A stretch of 64,000 nt of DNA from JAWWOL01 sp033851545. Lineage in GTDB: Bacteria > Actinomycetota > Actinomycetes > JAWWOL01. This document shows, in pieces, positions 34,357 through 41,704 of this stretch. The notes beneath the pieces are model-generated. The model ran no database searches. It was not told the DNA's origin and saw nothing but the letters and a program-made list of their open reading frames with translations. Location: positions 1-64,000 of the forward strand of contig JAWWOO010000026.1 in the NCBI GenBank assembly GCA_033851545.1, written 5' to 3'. Position 1 is the stretch's first letter. Every line of letters starts with the position of its first letter. Position numbers and translations under genes: made by a program.

Positions 34357-34986
34357 TCAGGCCTCAGCGGCCGGCTTGAGTGCGGCAGCCGTAAGGGTCT
34401 TCGCGGTGTGGACGGCGCTAGCGACAGCGGCCTTGGGGGTCAGTCCGCACAGGTCCATGAGGGTGAACAGCGCCTCAGCCGAAACGACGACCGCAAGGTC
34501 GCGCTTGAGCTGTGCGAAGGCCTTCGGATCGGTCTTTGCGAACGACTCGTTGAGCGGGGCGAGCGCCTGGTCGATGAGCGCGAAGCGCTGTCCCGGCCTG
34601 CTGGCGGCAGCCTGGGAGTCCGTGATGGAGGCCGAAATCATGGCCCGCACTGCACCTTCGAAGCCCAGGACGCTCCTGAGCAGCCACCTCGTCGCGTAGC
34701 CGATCCGCTCGACAGGATCACCGACGTGGGCGATCGGTTTCAACGCGTCCACCGGACTCGGCAGGATGCCGGCCAAAGCCTCGCGCAGCAGCGACAGCAG
34801 GTCCGGAAAATACCGGTAGGCCGTGGCGTCGCTGACGAGCGCGGCCCTGGCGACGGCGGGCATGTTGACCGCGCCGCCCGACTTGATCAGCTCCCGGGTG
34901 GCATCGAGGATCGCACTCCGGGTGCGCTCCTTCTGGTTCGCCCGTCCCGTGCGCGCCGGACTGCTCGGATCGGCCGGCAAGGTCAT
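34357..34986 (-). CDS. TetR family transcriptional regulator
   Basis: A 209-residue regulator. The HTH spans about residues 17-60: RSAILDATRELIKSGG, MPAVARAALVSDATAYRYFP. The ligand domain is unassigned. ATG at 34986 has GAGGATGG before it. It is divergent from the alpha/beta hydrolase gene, and a 16-bp palindrome lies over that gene's likely transcription start, so repression of the hydrolase and of itself is the simplest model. Confidence 0.87.
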   Translation of the reverse strand: MTLPADPSSPARTGRANQKERTRSAILDATRELIKSGGAVNMPAVARAALVSDATAYRYFPDLLSLLREALAGILPSPVDALKPIAHVGDPVERIGYATRWLLRSVLGFEGAVRAMISASITDSQAAASRPGQRFALIDQALAPLNESFAKTDPKAFAQLKRDLAVVVSAEALFTLMDLCGLTPKAAVASAVHTAKTLTAAALKPAAEA

Positions 34987-35036
34987 CTGTCCATCCTCAC
35001 GCCTGCATCGGACACCAGGGTTCTCCAGACCACGCC

Positions 35037-35066
35037 TTGCCCGAACGCGTTGTGGGGCTCTACTCT
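35037..35066 (+). promoter_or_regulatory. Putative promoter of the hydrolase gene
   Basis: TTGCCC (35037-35042), an 18-bp spacer and TACTCT (35061-35066) fit a housekeeping promoter. Transcription would start near 35073, inside the TetR-type palindrome. Confidence 0.45.
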
Positions 35067-35071
35067 CGTCG

Positions 35072-35087
35072 TGAGACAACACTCTCA
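35072..35087. promoter_or_regulatory. TetR-type operator palindrome
   Basis: TGAGACAACACTCTCA is an inverted repeat (TGAGA-N6-TCTCA). A related half ACTCTCGTCGTGAG overlaps on its left. Its location between the divergent TetR and hydrolase genes suggests it is the regulator's binding site. Confidence 0.55.
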
Positions 35088-35099
35088 TAAGGAGACGAG

Positions 35100-36026
35100 A
35101 TGACGCAAGTGTCGATCGTCGGCCCGGACGATGGGGAAGTCATGCTCTCCGGGCCGGCCAACCTCACCAGATCGCAGCATCCACCGGGGCCAGCGCCCAC
35201 TCGCCAAGGAGCCTGCATGACCACGACCACCGCCCGCACCGTAACCGTCGACGGCATCGGGCCGGTGCAGCTCACCGTCACCCAACGCGGTGACGGCCGT
35301 CCCTTCCTGCTGTTGCACGGCGGAGCCGGCCTGCCGTCCGTCGAGGGATTCGCCGACCTGCTGGCCGGCTCCGAGCACGCAGCCGTCCTGACCCCTGTCC
35401 ACCCTGGGTTCGGCGGCACTCCCCGCCCCGAGCACCTCGACAGCATGAAGGCCCTGGCCCTCGTCTACACCCAACTGCTGGCCGACCTGGGGCTGACCGA
35501 GGTGACCGTGGTCGGCAACTCGATCGGCGGATGGATCGCCGCCGAGATGGCCCTCCTCAACAGTGCACGCGTGGGCAGCGTCGTCATCATCGACGGCGTG
35601 GGCCTGCGCCTCGAGGCCCATCCGATCGTGGACTTCTTCGCGCTGGACTTCAGTCAGGTCACCGATCTCAGCTTTTACAACCCGGACCCCTTTCGCCTCG
35701 ACCTGGCCGCACTGCCCGACGAGCAGAAACTCGTCATGGCCGGCAACCGGGCGGCGCTGCTGATCTACGGTGGGACGACCATGTTCGATCCCGGGCTGCT
35801 CGAACGCCTGCCGGCCATCGCCACCCCGGTCCTCGTCGTCTGGGGGACAGCGGACCGCATCGTCCCTCCCGAACACGGCCACGCCTACGCCGACGCCATC
35901 CCGGGCGCCCAGTTCCACCTGATCGATGAAGCCGGACACCTGCCGCAGCTGGAGACACCGGACCTGCTGCTCCGCCTGGTCTGGGACTTCGCCGAGGCCA
36001 ACAACGACGGCCGGCCCACCGGCTAG
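35100..36026 (+). CDS. Alpha/beta hydrolase
   Basis: A 308-residue reading from ATG 35100 (AAGGAGACGAG before it), or 269 residues from ATG 35217 (AAGGAGCCTGC before it). The hydrolase fold begins after the second start: LLLHGGAGLPS (oxyanion), nucleophile VGNSIGGWIAAE, acid WGTADRIVPPEH and catalytic His EAGHLPQLETP. The first 39 residues are not part of the fold; the stretch SIVGPDDGEVMLSGP resembles a cupin start, so they may be a relic. The substrate is unknown. Regulation by the divergent TetR protein is likely. Confidence 0.85.
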   Translation: MTQVSIVGPDDGEVMLSGPANLTRSQHPPGPAPTRQGACMTTTTARTVTVDGIGPVQLTVTQRGDGRPFLLLHGGAGLPSVEGFADLLAGSEHAAVLTPVHPGFGGTPRPEHLDSMKALALVYTQLLADLGLTEVTVVGNSIGGWIAAEMALLNSARVGSVVIIDGVGLRLEAHPIVDFFALDFSQVTDLSFYNPDPFRLDLAALPDEQKLVMAGNRAALLIYGGTTMFDPGLLERLPAIATPVLVVWGTADRIVPPEHGHAYADAIPGAQFHLIDEAGHLPQLETPDLLLRLVWDFAEANNDGRPTG

Positions 36027-36086
36027 AGCAGCCGACCGGGTCAGGACCTCGAACCCCGCCGCCACAAGGGGGCCGGGCGAATTCGC

Positions 36087-36092
36087 TAGGGT
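36087..36092 (+). promoter_or_regulatory. Putative -10 box, leaderless bioD
   Basis: TAGGGT lies 6 nt before the bioD ATG and there is no ribosome site, so the message probably starts at the ATG. Confidence 0.5.
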
Positions 36093-36098
36093 TCGGCT

Positions 36099-36824
36099 AT
36101 GAGTCTGCTCGTCGTCACAGGTACCGGAACCGGCGTGGGCAAGACCGTCGTCACCGCAGCCATCGCCGGCCTCGCCCTCGACCGGTTCAGCACCGTTGCC
36201 GTCGTCAAGCCGGCCCAGACCGGCGTCGGGGCCGGCGAGCCGGGCGACCTGGACGAGGTGGCGAGGCTCAGCGGCGCCGGCAACCGCTACGAGCTGGCCC
36301 GCTACCGCGACCCGCTCTCACCCGCCGCCGCAGCGAGGCGCAGCGGGATGCCACCGCTGGACCTGAACGCGACGGCAGCACGGATCGCTGCCCTGGAGTC
36401 CGAGCACGACCTGGTCATCGTGGAGGGCGCCGGTGGTCTCCTGGTCCGCTACAACGACGACGGTGCGACCCTGGCCGACCTGGCGTACGCGCTGCACGCC
36501 TCCGTCGTCGTGGTGGTCAGGGCGGGACTCGGCACGCTGAACGACACGGCACTCACCCTGGAGGTGATGGCGAACCGTGGCGTGCTGCTGGACTCGGTGG
36601 TGATCGGCAGCTGGCCGCACGAGCCGGACCTGGCCGCGCGCTGCAACCTGCGCGACCTCGAGACCCTGGCCGGCCGACCGCTGGGCGGCGCCATCCCCGA
36701 GGGGTCGGGTGGGCTCGACACGGCCACGTTCCGGCTGATGGCGAGATCGTGCCTGGGGTCAGCGTACGGTGGCGGCTTCAGTGCGGCAGACTTCAAGGAA
36801 CTGCATCAGGAAGGCACCTCGTGA
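36099..36824 (+). CDS. bioD: Dethiobiotin synthetase
   Basis: A 241-residue ATP-dependent carboxylase that forms the ureido ring of dethiobiotin. It has the P-loop VTGTGTGVGKTVVTAA, AVVKPAQTGVG with the catalytic Lys, the DPLSPAAAA substrate loop and VEGAGGLLVRY. It overlaps bioB by GTGA, so the last two steps of biotin synthesis are coupled. bioF and bioA are not in the window. Confidence 0.95.
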   Translation: MSLLVVTGTGTGVGKTVVTAAIAGLALDRFSTVAVVKPAQTGVGAGEPGDLDEVARLSGAGNRYELARYRDPLSPAAAARRSGMPPLDLNATAARIAALESEHDLVIVEGAGGLLVRYNDDGATLADLAYALHASVVVVVRAGLGTLNDTALTLEVMANRGVLLDSVVIGSWPHEPDLAARCNLRDLETLAGRPLGGAIPEGSGGLDTATFRLMARSCLGSAYGGGFSAADFKELHQEGTS

Positions 36825-37855
36825 CCGAGACGCTCGACAATCCCCCGCAGGCCGCGCAGACGGACATCCTCGCCATCGCCCGTCAGCAGGTGCTCGTCGA
36901 GGGCCGCGGCCTGACCGACGAGCAGGCCCTCGCGTGTCTCCGCCTGCCGGACGACCGTCTCGACGAGCTGCTCCAGCTGGCGCACGAGGTGCGGATGGCC
37001 TGGTGCGGCCCCGAGGTCGAGGTCGAGGGCATCGTCTCGGTCAAGACCGGTGGGTGCCCCGAGGACTGCCACTTCTGCTCGCAGTCGGGGCAGTTCCAGT
37101 CCCCCGTACGGGCAGCGTGGATCGACGTTCCCGAGCTGGTACGGGCTGCGCGCGAGACGCTCGAGACGGGGGCGTCGGAGTTCTGCATCGTCGCTGCCGT
37201 CCGCGGGCCCGACCGGCGGCTGATGGACTCCGTCGCCGAAGGGATCCGCGCAATTCGCCTGGATGGCAACGACATCAACATCGCCTGCTCGCTCGGCATG
37301 CTGACTCAGGAGCAGGTCGACGAGCTCGTGGCGATGGGCGTCCACCGCTACAACCACAATCTCGAGACCGCCCGCTCCTACTTCCCGCAGGTAGTCACCA
37401 CCCACACCTGGGAGGAACGCTGGGAGACCTTGCGGATGGTGGCCGACGCCGGCATGGAGGTCTGCTGCGGCGGCATCGTCGGCATGGGCGAGACCATCGA
37501 GCAGCGAGCCGAGTTTGCCGGCCAGCTCGGCACTCTCGCGCCCGACGAGGTCCCGTTGAACTTCCTCAACCCGCGTCCGGGCACCCCGTTCGGCGACCTG
37601 CCGGTGGTGGACGCCCGCGAGGCATTGCGGACGATCGCGACGTTCAGGCTGGCCATGCCGCGCACCATCCTGCGTTACGCCGGCGGCCGCGAGATCACCC
37701 TCGGCGACCTCGGCACCGAGCAGGGCCTGCTGGGCGGCATCAACGCGGTCATCGTCGGCAACTACCTGACCACGCTCGGCCGGTCCCCCGACCAGGACCT
37801 GGCGCTGCTCGACACGCTGCAGATGCCGATCAAGGCGCTGTCCCAGACGCTCTGA
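36821..37855 (+). CDS. bioB: Biotin synthase
   Basis: A 344-residue radical-SAM enzyme that inserts sulfur into dethiobiotin. The 4Fe-4S motif is GGCPEDCHFCSQSGQF; later blocks are RYNHNLETARSYFPQVVTTH, GGIVGMGE, LNFLNPRPGTPFG and RYAGGREITLGDLG. GTG at 36821 sits in the bioD overlap; the frame is open upstream but only as antisense-like extension. A bsaP gene follows 33 bp downstream, indicating an actinobacterial-type BioB that needs the auxiliary protein. Confidence 0.96.
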   Translation: MTETLDNPPQAAQTDILAIARQQVLVEGRGLTDEQALACLRLPDDRLDELLQLAHEVRMAWCGPEVEVEGIVSVKTGGCPEDCHFCSQSGQFQSPVRAAWIDVPELVRAARETLETGASEFCIVAAVRGPDRRLMDSVAEGIRAIRLDGNDINIACSLGMLTQEQVDELVAMGVHRYNHNLETARSYFPQVVTTHTWEERWETLRMVADAGMEVCCGGIVGMGETIEQRAEFAGQLGTLAPDEVPLNFLNPRPGTPFGDLPVVDAREALRTIATFRLAMPRTILRYAGGREITLGDLGTEQGLLGGINAVIVGNYLTTLGRSPDQDLALLDTLQMPIKALSQTL

Positions 37856-37876
37856 CGGCCCCGGCGAGGCAAGACG

Positions 37877-37882
37877 TATCCT
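37877..37882 (+). promoter_or_regulatory. Putative -10 box, leaderless bsaP
   Basis: TATCCT lies 6 nt before the GTG start of bsaP, inside the 33-bp gap after bioB. bsaP may thus be transcribed both with bioB and separately. Confidence 0.45.
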
Positions 37883-37888
37883 CACCCC

Positions 37889-38095
37889 GTGAGTGCAACC
37901 GCGGCGAGCCCGCAGTCCCCGTACTGCGGTCAGTGCGGCAATCCGGCCAATACCGGCGACCACGCGGCCTGCTCCGGCCGAGCATTGCTGGAGCCGCCAC
38001 GGTACTGCCCGGACTGCCGTCGGCGGATGGTCGTGCAGGTGACGCCACGCGACTGGTCCGCCAGCTGCTCGGTGCATGGCACCGTGACCGGCTGA
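37889..38095 (+). CDS. bsaP: Biotin synthase auxiliary protein BsaP
   Basis: A 68-residue Cys-rich protein directly behind bioB. Cysteines lie in YCGQCGNP, HAACSGR, YCPDCRRRM and ASCSVHG, giving three or four possible metal or Fe-S ligands. Mycobacterial BsaP (the Rv1590 position next to bioB Rv1589) is required for biotin synthase function and has the same size, Cys spacing and location. It probably supports sulfur-cluster assembly or stability in BioB. The start is GTG at 37889. Confidence 0.85.
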   Translation: MSATAASPQSPYCGQCGNPANTGDHAACSGRALLEPPRYCPDCRRRMVVQVTPRDWSASCSVHGTVTG

Positions 38096-38183
38096 CCGAG
38101 CAGCAGATCTTGACCGACGGTTCCCGACGAGTACCGTGCGACGAACAGCGGTCCCTGACAGACAGGCCTTGTACGGAGTGGTC

Positions 38184-38678
38184 ATGGCCAACCCTGGGCA
38201 ACCGACGATCTCACGCGGCTCGACTGGTGAACCGGTACGCCGGCTGCAGCGCGCCCTGCGCCGCACGCCCGACCTGTCACTGGTCGTGGACGGCATCTTC
38301 GGGCCGGTCACGGAAGCGGCGGTGCGGCTCTTCCAGGAAGGGGCCGGGCTGGCGGCGGACGGCGTCGTCGGCTCGTTGACCTGGGCTGCCCTTCCGGACG
38401 GTGGCCCGATGCCGCTGCTCCGGCGGGGTGCGACCGGCGAGGTCGTACGGGCGCTGCAACGCGTTCTCGCAACGGGGGCTCCGGGCCAGTGGAACGTCTC
38501 ACCCGGCGCCGCGGACGGCATCTTCGGTCCCCTCACGGAAGCGTCGGTCCGGGCGTTCCAGGGCTGGGGGGCGGTCAGCCAGGACGGTGTCGTCGGCGAC
38601 CGGACCTGGTCGGTTTCCCTGCATGCGGCGAGCGCGACGCTCGAGTCAGTCGTGGGCCTGCAGTTCGTGACCGCCTGA
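38184..38678 (+). CDS. Peptidoglycan-binding domain protein (two PG_binding_1 repeats)
   Basis: A 164-residue protein made of two PG_binding_1 repeats. Each has the pattern GSTGEPVRRLQRAL or GATGEVVRALQRVL, then VDGIFGPVTEAAVRLFQ or ADGIFGPLTEASVRAFQ, and DGVVGxxTW. No signal peptide or catalytic domain is visible, which is odd for a wall-binding module; it may work inside the cell or leave by another route. ATG at 38184 is preferred; an upstream in-frame ATG lacks a ribosome site. Confidence 0.85.
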   Translation: MANPGQPTISRGSTGEPVRRLQRALRRTPDLSLVVDGIFGPVTEAAVRLFQEGAGLAADGVVGSLTWAALPDGGPMPLLRRGATGEVVRALQRVLATGAPGQWNVSPGAADGIFGPLTEASVRAFQGWGAVSQDGVVGDRTWSVSLHAASATLESVVGLQFVTA

Positions 38679-38708
38679 AGCGCACGCCGAGATCGGGGGC
38701 TGACCGTC

Positions 38709-39089
38709 GTGGCGACCTGGGACGACGTACGTCGAGCGGTGGCCGACCTGCCCGAGGTGGACGAGAACGTCGGCGACACGGCGGGCTGGCGGGTCGCCGA
38801 CAAGACGTTCGCGTGGGAACGGCCACTGCGTAAAGGCGACGTGGCAGTGCTGGGCGACGCCGTCAGGGACTCGCCTGTCCTGGCCGTACGGGTAGCCGAC
38901 GAGGGGGTCAAGCAGGCGCTGGTAGCCGACGACCCGGAGGTTTTCTTCACCACGCCGCACTTCGACGGCTACCCCGCGGTGCTCGTCTGGCTGGACCGGA
39001 TCGAGCCGGAAGCCCTCGCCGAACTGATCGTCGAGGGCTGGCTGGCCAGGGCCCCGCGGCGGACCGCGAGGGCTTACCTCGACCGGTGA
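38709..39089 (+). CDS. MmcQ/YjbR family protein
   Basis: A 126-residue protein starting at GTG 38709 with ATWDDVRRAVADLPEVDE, then WRVADKTFAWERPLRKGD, and ending AELIVEGWLARAPRRTARAY. This is the MmcQ/YjbR fold, a small CyaY-like alpha/beta domain often called DNA-binding, although its biological role is not settled. It is a stand-alone copy of ordinary length. Confidence 0.85.
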   Translation: MATWDDVRRAVADLPEVDENVGDTAGWRVADKTFAWERPLRKGDVAVLGDAVRDSPVLAVRVADEGVKQALVADDPEVFFTTPHFDGYPAVLVWLDRIEPEALAELIVEGWLARAPRRTARAYLDR

Positions 39090-39101
39090 GACCCTGGCCG
39101 T

Positions 39102-39123
39102 CGGGTAAGACATCCCTTACCCG
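39102..39123 (+). terminator. Hairpin after the MmcQ/YjbR gene
   Basis: CGGGTAAG-ACATCC-CTTACCCG forms a perfect 8-bp stem 12 bases after the stop. The CGGGTAAG arm recurs about 100 bp downstream at 39204, so the element could instead be an operator of the next gene. Confidence 0.5.
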
Positions 39124-39164
39124 GCCGCTCCCGCAGTCGATGACTCGGGCAATTTCGCCCGGCA

Positions 39165-39176
39165 TTTGCGCGCAAA
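39165..39176. promoter_or_regulatory. 12-bp perfect palindrome upstream of the cupredoxin-like gene
   Basis: TTTGCGCGCAAA is an uninterrupted palindrome 128 bp before the start codon at 39304. It follows a small CGGGC/GCCCG hairpin (39146-39161). It could be a repressor site; no family is assigned. Confidence 0.4.
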
Positions 39177-39204
39177 GAAGGACAAACCGGCAACGAGGCA
39201 AGAC

Positions 39205-39222
39205 GGGTAAGCAGTTCTACCC
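39205..39222. promoter_or_regulatory. GGGTA-N8-TACCC inverted repeat
   Basis: An inverted repeat about 80 bp before the cupredoxin-like gene. Copper regulators of the CsoR type bind G/C-rich inverted repeats with TACCC/GGGTA halves, but in the opposite arrangement, so this is only suggestive. Confidence 0.3.
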
Positions 39223-39303
39223 AGCGACGCGTGGTGAGGGTGGGTGGTAGGAAACTCTCACATTCGGTGGGCCGCGAACCCGCCACTGCCACAGGGAGTT
39301 CCC

Positions 39304-40203
39304 ATGCGTCTCTTCCCATCGGCCCGCACGAGTGCGGGCCGCGTCGCCGCCGCCGCGGTCACCGGCGCCATGATCGCCACCGTCCTCGCCCCAGTCGCCG
39401 CTGAGGCCAGCACGCCGACCACGTCGGCGACGACCGTCCTCACCCTCACCAGCACCGGGATCAAGGGCATCCCGAAGAGCGTGGCGCCGGGCTATCACAC
39501 GTTCGTCCTCAAGGAGAGCGCCGCGCAGGCCGCCAAGGACCCGCGAGGGCTGACCGTGGCCCAGTTCGCCAAGGGCTACACCCGGGACCAGTTCAAGAAG
39601 GACCTCCGGGCCACGTTCGCCGAGAAGCCAAGTCTCAAGGCGTTCGCCCGCATCACCAAGAACGTCACAGCGCTCGGAGGTCTCGACCTCGAGAGCGACT
39701 ACACCACCACCGGGAGCAAGTTCACCGTGCTGCTGAAGCCGGGCACCTACATCCTCGACAACGGCGCCACAAACGAGGGCGCGCCGGACAACCTGTCCGT
39801 GCTGACCGTCAAGGGCACCGTTGCCGGGGCGAAGCCCGCCACGGTAGGCACCATCACCAGCTCGGAGTACAAGTACAAGGTCGTCGGTGCACGCCACGGA
39901 CTGCACACCTACGCCCTGCACAACGCAGGAGCGCAGATCCACATGTACATCATGATCCGGCTGGACAAGGGCCACACGGAGAAGGAGCTGCTCGCACTGC
40001 TGAACAGCAACACGCAGGGCCCGCCGCCGTCGTGGGTGCACAACGGTGGGTTCGCGGGGGTCATCTCCGCGGGCCAGACGATGTACACGACGCTCAACTT
40101 CAGTGCGCACAGTGACTACGAGTTCCTGTGCTTCATGCCGGACGTCGCCAGCGGCACCCCGCACTTCTTCCTCGGCATGCACCGCTGGTTCGCCGTCAAG
40201 TAG
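39304..40203 (+). CDS. Secreted cupredoxin-like protein
   Basis: A 299-residue exported protein with a Sec-type leader (RVAAAAVTGAMIATVLAPVAAEA). The second half looks like a plastocyanin/cupredoxin fold: LHNAGAQIHMYIMIRLDKG supplies a His at the usual first copper-ligand place, and YEFLCFMPDVASGTPHFFLGM supplies Cys, His and Met in type-1 copper order, though with ten residues between Cys and His. The first half (HTFVLKE... LKPGTYILDNGA) may be a related beta-domain. The start follows ACAGGGAGTTCCC. The next gene is a multicopper oxidase, so it may be its redox partner or copper carrier. The family name is unknown to me. Confidence 0.72.
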   Translation: MRLFPSARTSAGRVAAAAVTGAMIATVLAPVAAEASTPTTSATTVLTLTSTGIKGIPKSVAPGYHTFVLKESAAQAAKDPRGLTVAQFAKGYTRDQFKKDLRATFAEKPSLKAFARITKNVTALGGLDLESDYTTTGSKFTVLLKPGTYILDNGATNEGAPDNLSVLTVKGTVAGAKPATVGTITSSEYKYKVVGARHGLHTYALHNAGAQIHMYIMIRLDKGHTEKELLALLNSNTQGPPPSWVHNGGFAGVISAGQTMYTTLNFSAHSDYEFLCFMPDVASGTPHFFLGMHRWFAVK

Positions 40204-40218
40204 CAGGACGCCTTCCGT

Positions 40219-40260
40219 CTGCCGCTGCCCTCGCTCGATCCCGCGCGGGGGCAGCGGCAG
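40219..40260 (+). terminator. Intergenic hairpin between cupredoxin-like and multicopper oxidase genes
   Basis: CTGCCGCTGCCC pairs perfectly with GGGCAGCGGCAG across an 18-nt loop. It may reduce read-through so that the first gene is expressed more than the oxidase. Confidence 0.6.
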
Positions 40261-40295
40261 CCACCACTCTCCCTACGTACCAACAGGATGAGACC

Positions 40296-41693
40296 ATGAC
40301 CTCGGCCGCTGGCGAGGGTCCGGCGCTGAGCCGGCGGCAGCTGCTCGGCCTGGCAGCCGCCGGAACTGCGGCGTGGATGACGCCACAGCTGACCGGCGGC
40401 GGCTCCAACGCCAAGGCTTCTTTCGTCGTACCGCTGCCGGGACCGTTGCCCGGGGAACCACTGCGCCGGCTGCCGGAGCTGCGGATGTTCCGAGGGCCTG
40501 CCGGGATCAGGACCGGCTACCTCACCGCAGCGCCGATGCCGCGGTCCGACATCGAGTGTGGCGCGCTCGCTCCAGAACCCCTGGCCTACAACAACTTCTT
40601 CCCCGGCACGGTGATCCGGCTGCAGGAGGGCCATGCCTCGCGGATCATCTTCCGCAACCGAAGCGGCGAGCTGAGCAACCTGCACCTGCACGGGCTGCGG
40701 ATCCCGCCGCACGTCGACGCGCCCTTCGTGCACGTGCACCACGGGGCGAACCAGACCTACCGGTTCCGGCTGCCGAAGGGCTCTGCGGGGACCTATTGGT
40801 ACCACCCGCACCTGCACGGGTCTGTCGAGGGACAGATGGCACGCGGGCTGACCGGGCCGCTGGTCGTCGACCCGGCCCACCTCCCGGCGCCGCTCGCGGG
40901 CTGCGAGGACCACCTGGTGGTGCTGAGCACCCGGCTGGACCAGAACGACGTCCTGGTCAACGGTGCCCCGACGCCGACCCTGACCGGCACGACCCCGACA
41001 GTGCGGCTCCGGCTCGTCAACGGCGGCGTGGGACGCACGCTAATCCTGCACCTGCGGGAGACCTCCGGTCCAGGCGCCGGGCGGCTGCGGCCGATGTGGC
41101 TCGTCGCGACGGACGCCGGGTTCGTCGACCACCCCGTACGGCTGACGTCATTGACCCTCGGCGCGGGCGAACGGGCCGAGGTGCTCGTCGACGCCATGGT
41201 CGCGCCAGCCGCACTCGTGACGGCGGACGACGGAGTGACCCAGCTGCTGCTGACCGGGCCGGCCACTGCCGCTCGCCGGCCCCGGCCGGGGGCGCTGGCG
41301 CACGTACCGGTGCTCCGCCCGGCAGCGCACGCCCCATACCGGCGGATCGTCCTGGGACAGGCGGGCGACGGCACGTTCCGCCTCGACCGGCGGGACTTCA
41401 ACCCGAACCGGGTCGACCAGCACGTCAAGGCCGGGACGCTCGAGGTCTGGGACATCGTCAACACGACCGGCGTGGAGCACCCGTTCCACCTGCACACCTG
41501 GCCGTTCCAGGTGCTGCGCCGAGGTCACGTGCCGGAGCCGTTCGCCGCATGGCGAGACGTCGTCGTGGTGCAGCCCGGCCAGACCGTACGGCTGGCGGTG
41601 CCGTTCACGGCCAACAAGGGTCGCACCGTCTACCACTGCCACGTCGCCATGCACGAGGACGCCGGCATGATGGGCATCGTCCAGGTGAGCTGA
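40296..41693 (+). CDS. Multicopper oxidase, Tat-exported
   Basis: A 465-residue laccase-like oxidase. The leader has a twin-Arg motif, LSRRQLLGLAAAGTAAW. All copper motifs are present: LSNLHLHGLR, GTYWYHPHLHGS, HPFHLHTWPF and VYHCHVAMHEDAGMMG with the Met axial ligand. It resembles periplasmic/surface copper oxidases of the CueO/laccase group, which oxidise Cu(I) or phenolics with oxygen. ATG at 40296 follows AGGATGAGACC; the frame is open upstream but covers the end of the previous gene. Confidence 0.93.
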   Translation: MTSAAGEGPALSRRQLLGLAAAGTAAWMTPQLTGGGSNAKASFVVPLPGPLPGEPLRRLPELRMFRGPAGIRTGYLTAAPMPRSDIECGALAPEPLAYNNFFPGTVIRLQEGHASRIIFRNRSGELSNLHLHGLRIPPHVDAPFVHVHHGANQTYRFRLPKGSAGTYWYHPHLHGSVEGQMARGLTGPLVVDPAHLPAPLAGCEDHLVVLSTRLDQNDVLVNGAPTPTLTGTTPTVRLRLVNGGVGRTLILHLRETSGPGAGRLRPMWLVATDAGFVDHPVRLTSLTLGAGERAEVLVDAMVAPAALVTADDGVTQLLLTGPATAARRPRPGALAHVPVLRPAAHAPYRRIVLGQAGDGTFRLDRRDFNPNRVDQHVKAGTLEVWDIVNTTGVEHPFHLHTWPFQVLRRGHVPEPFAAWRDVVVVQPGQTVRLAVPFTANKGRTVYHCHVAMHEDAGMMGIVQVS

Positions 41694-41704
41694 GCCAGGG
41701 CGGG

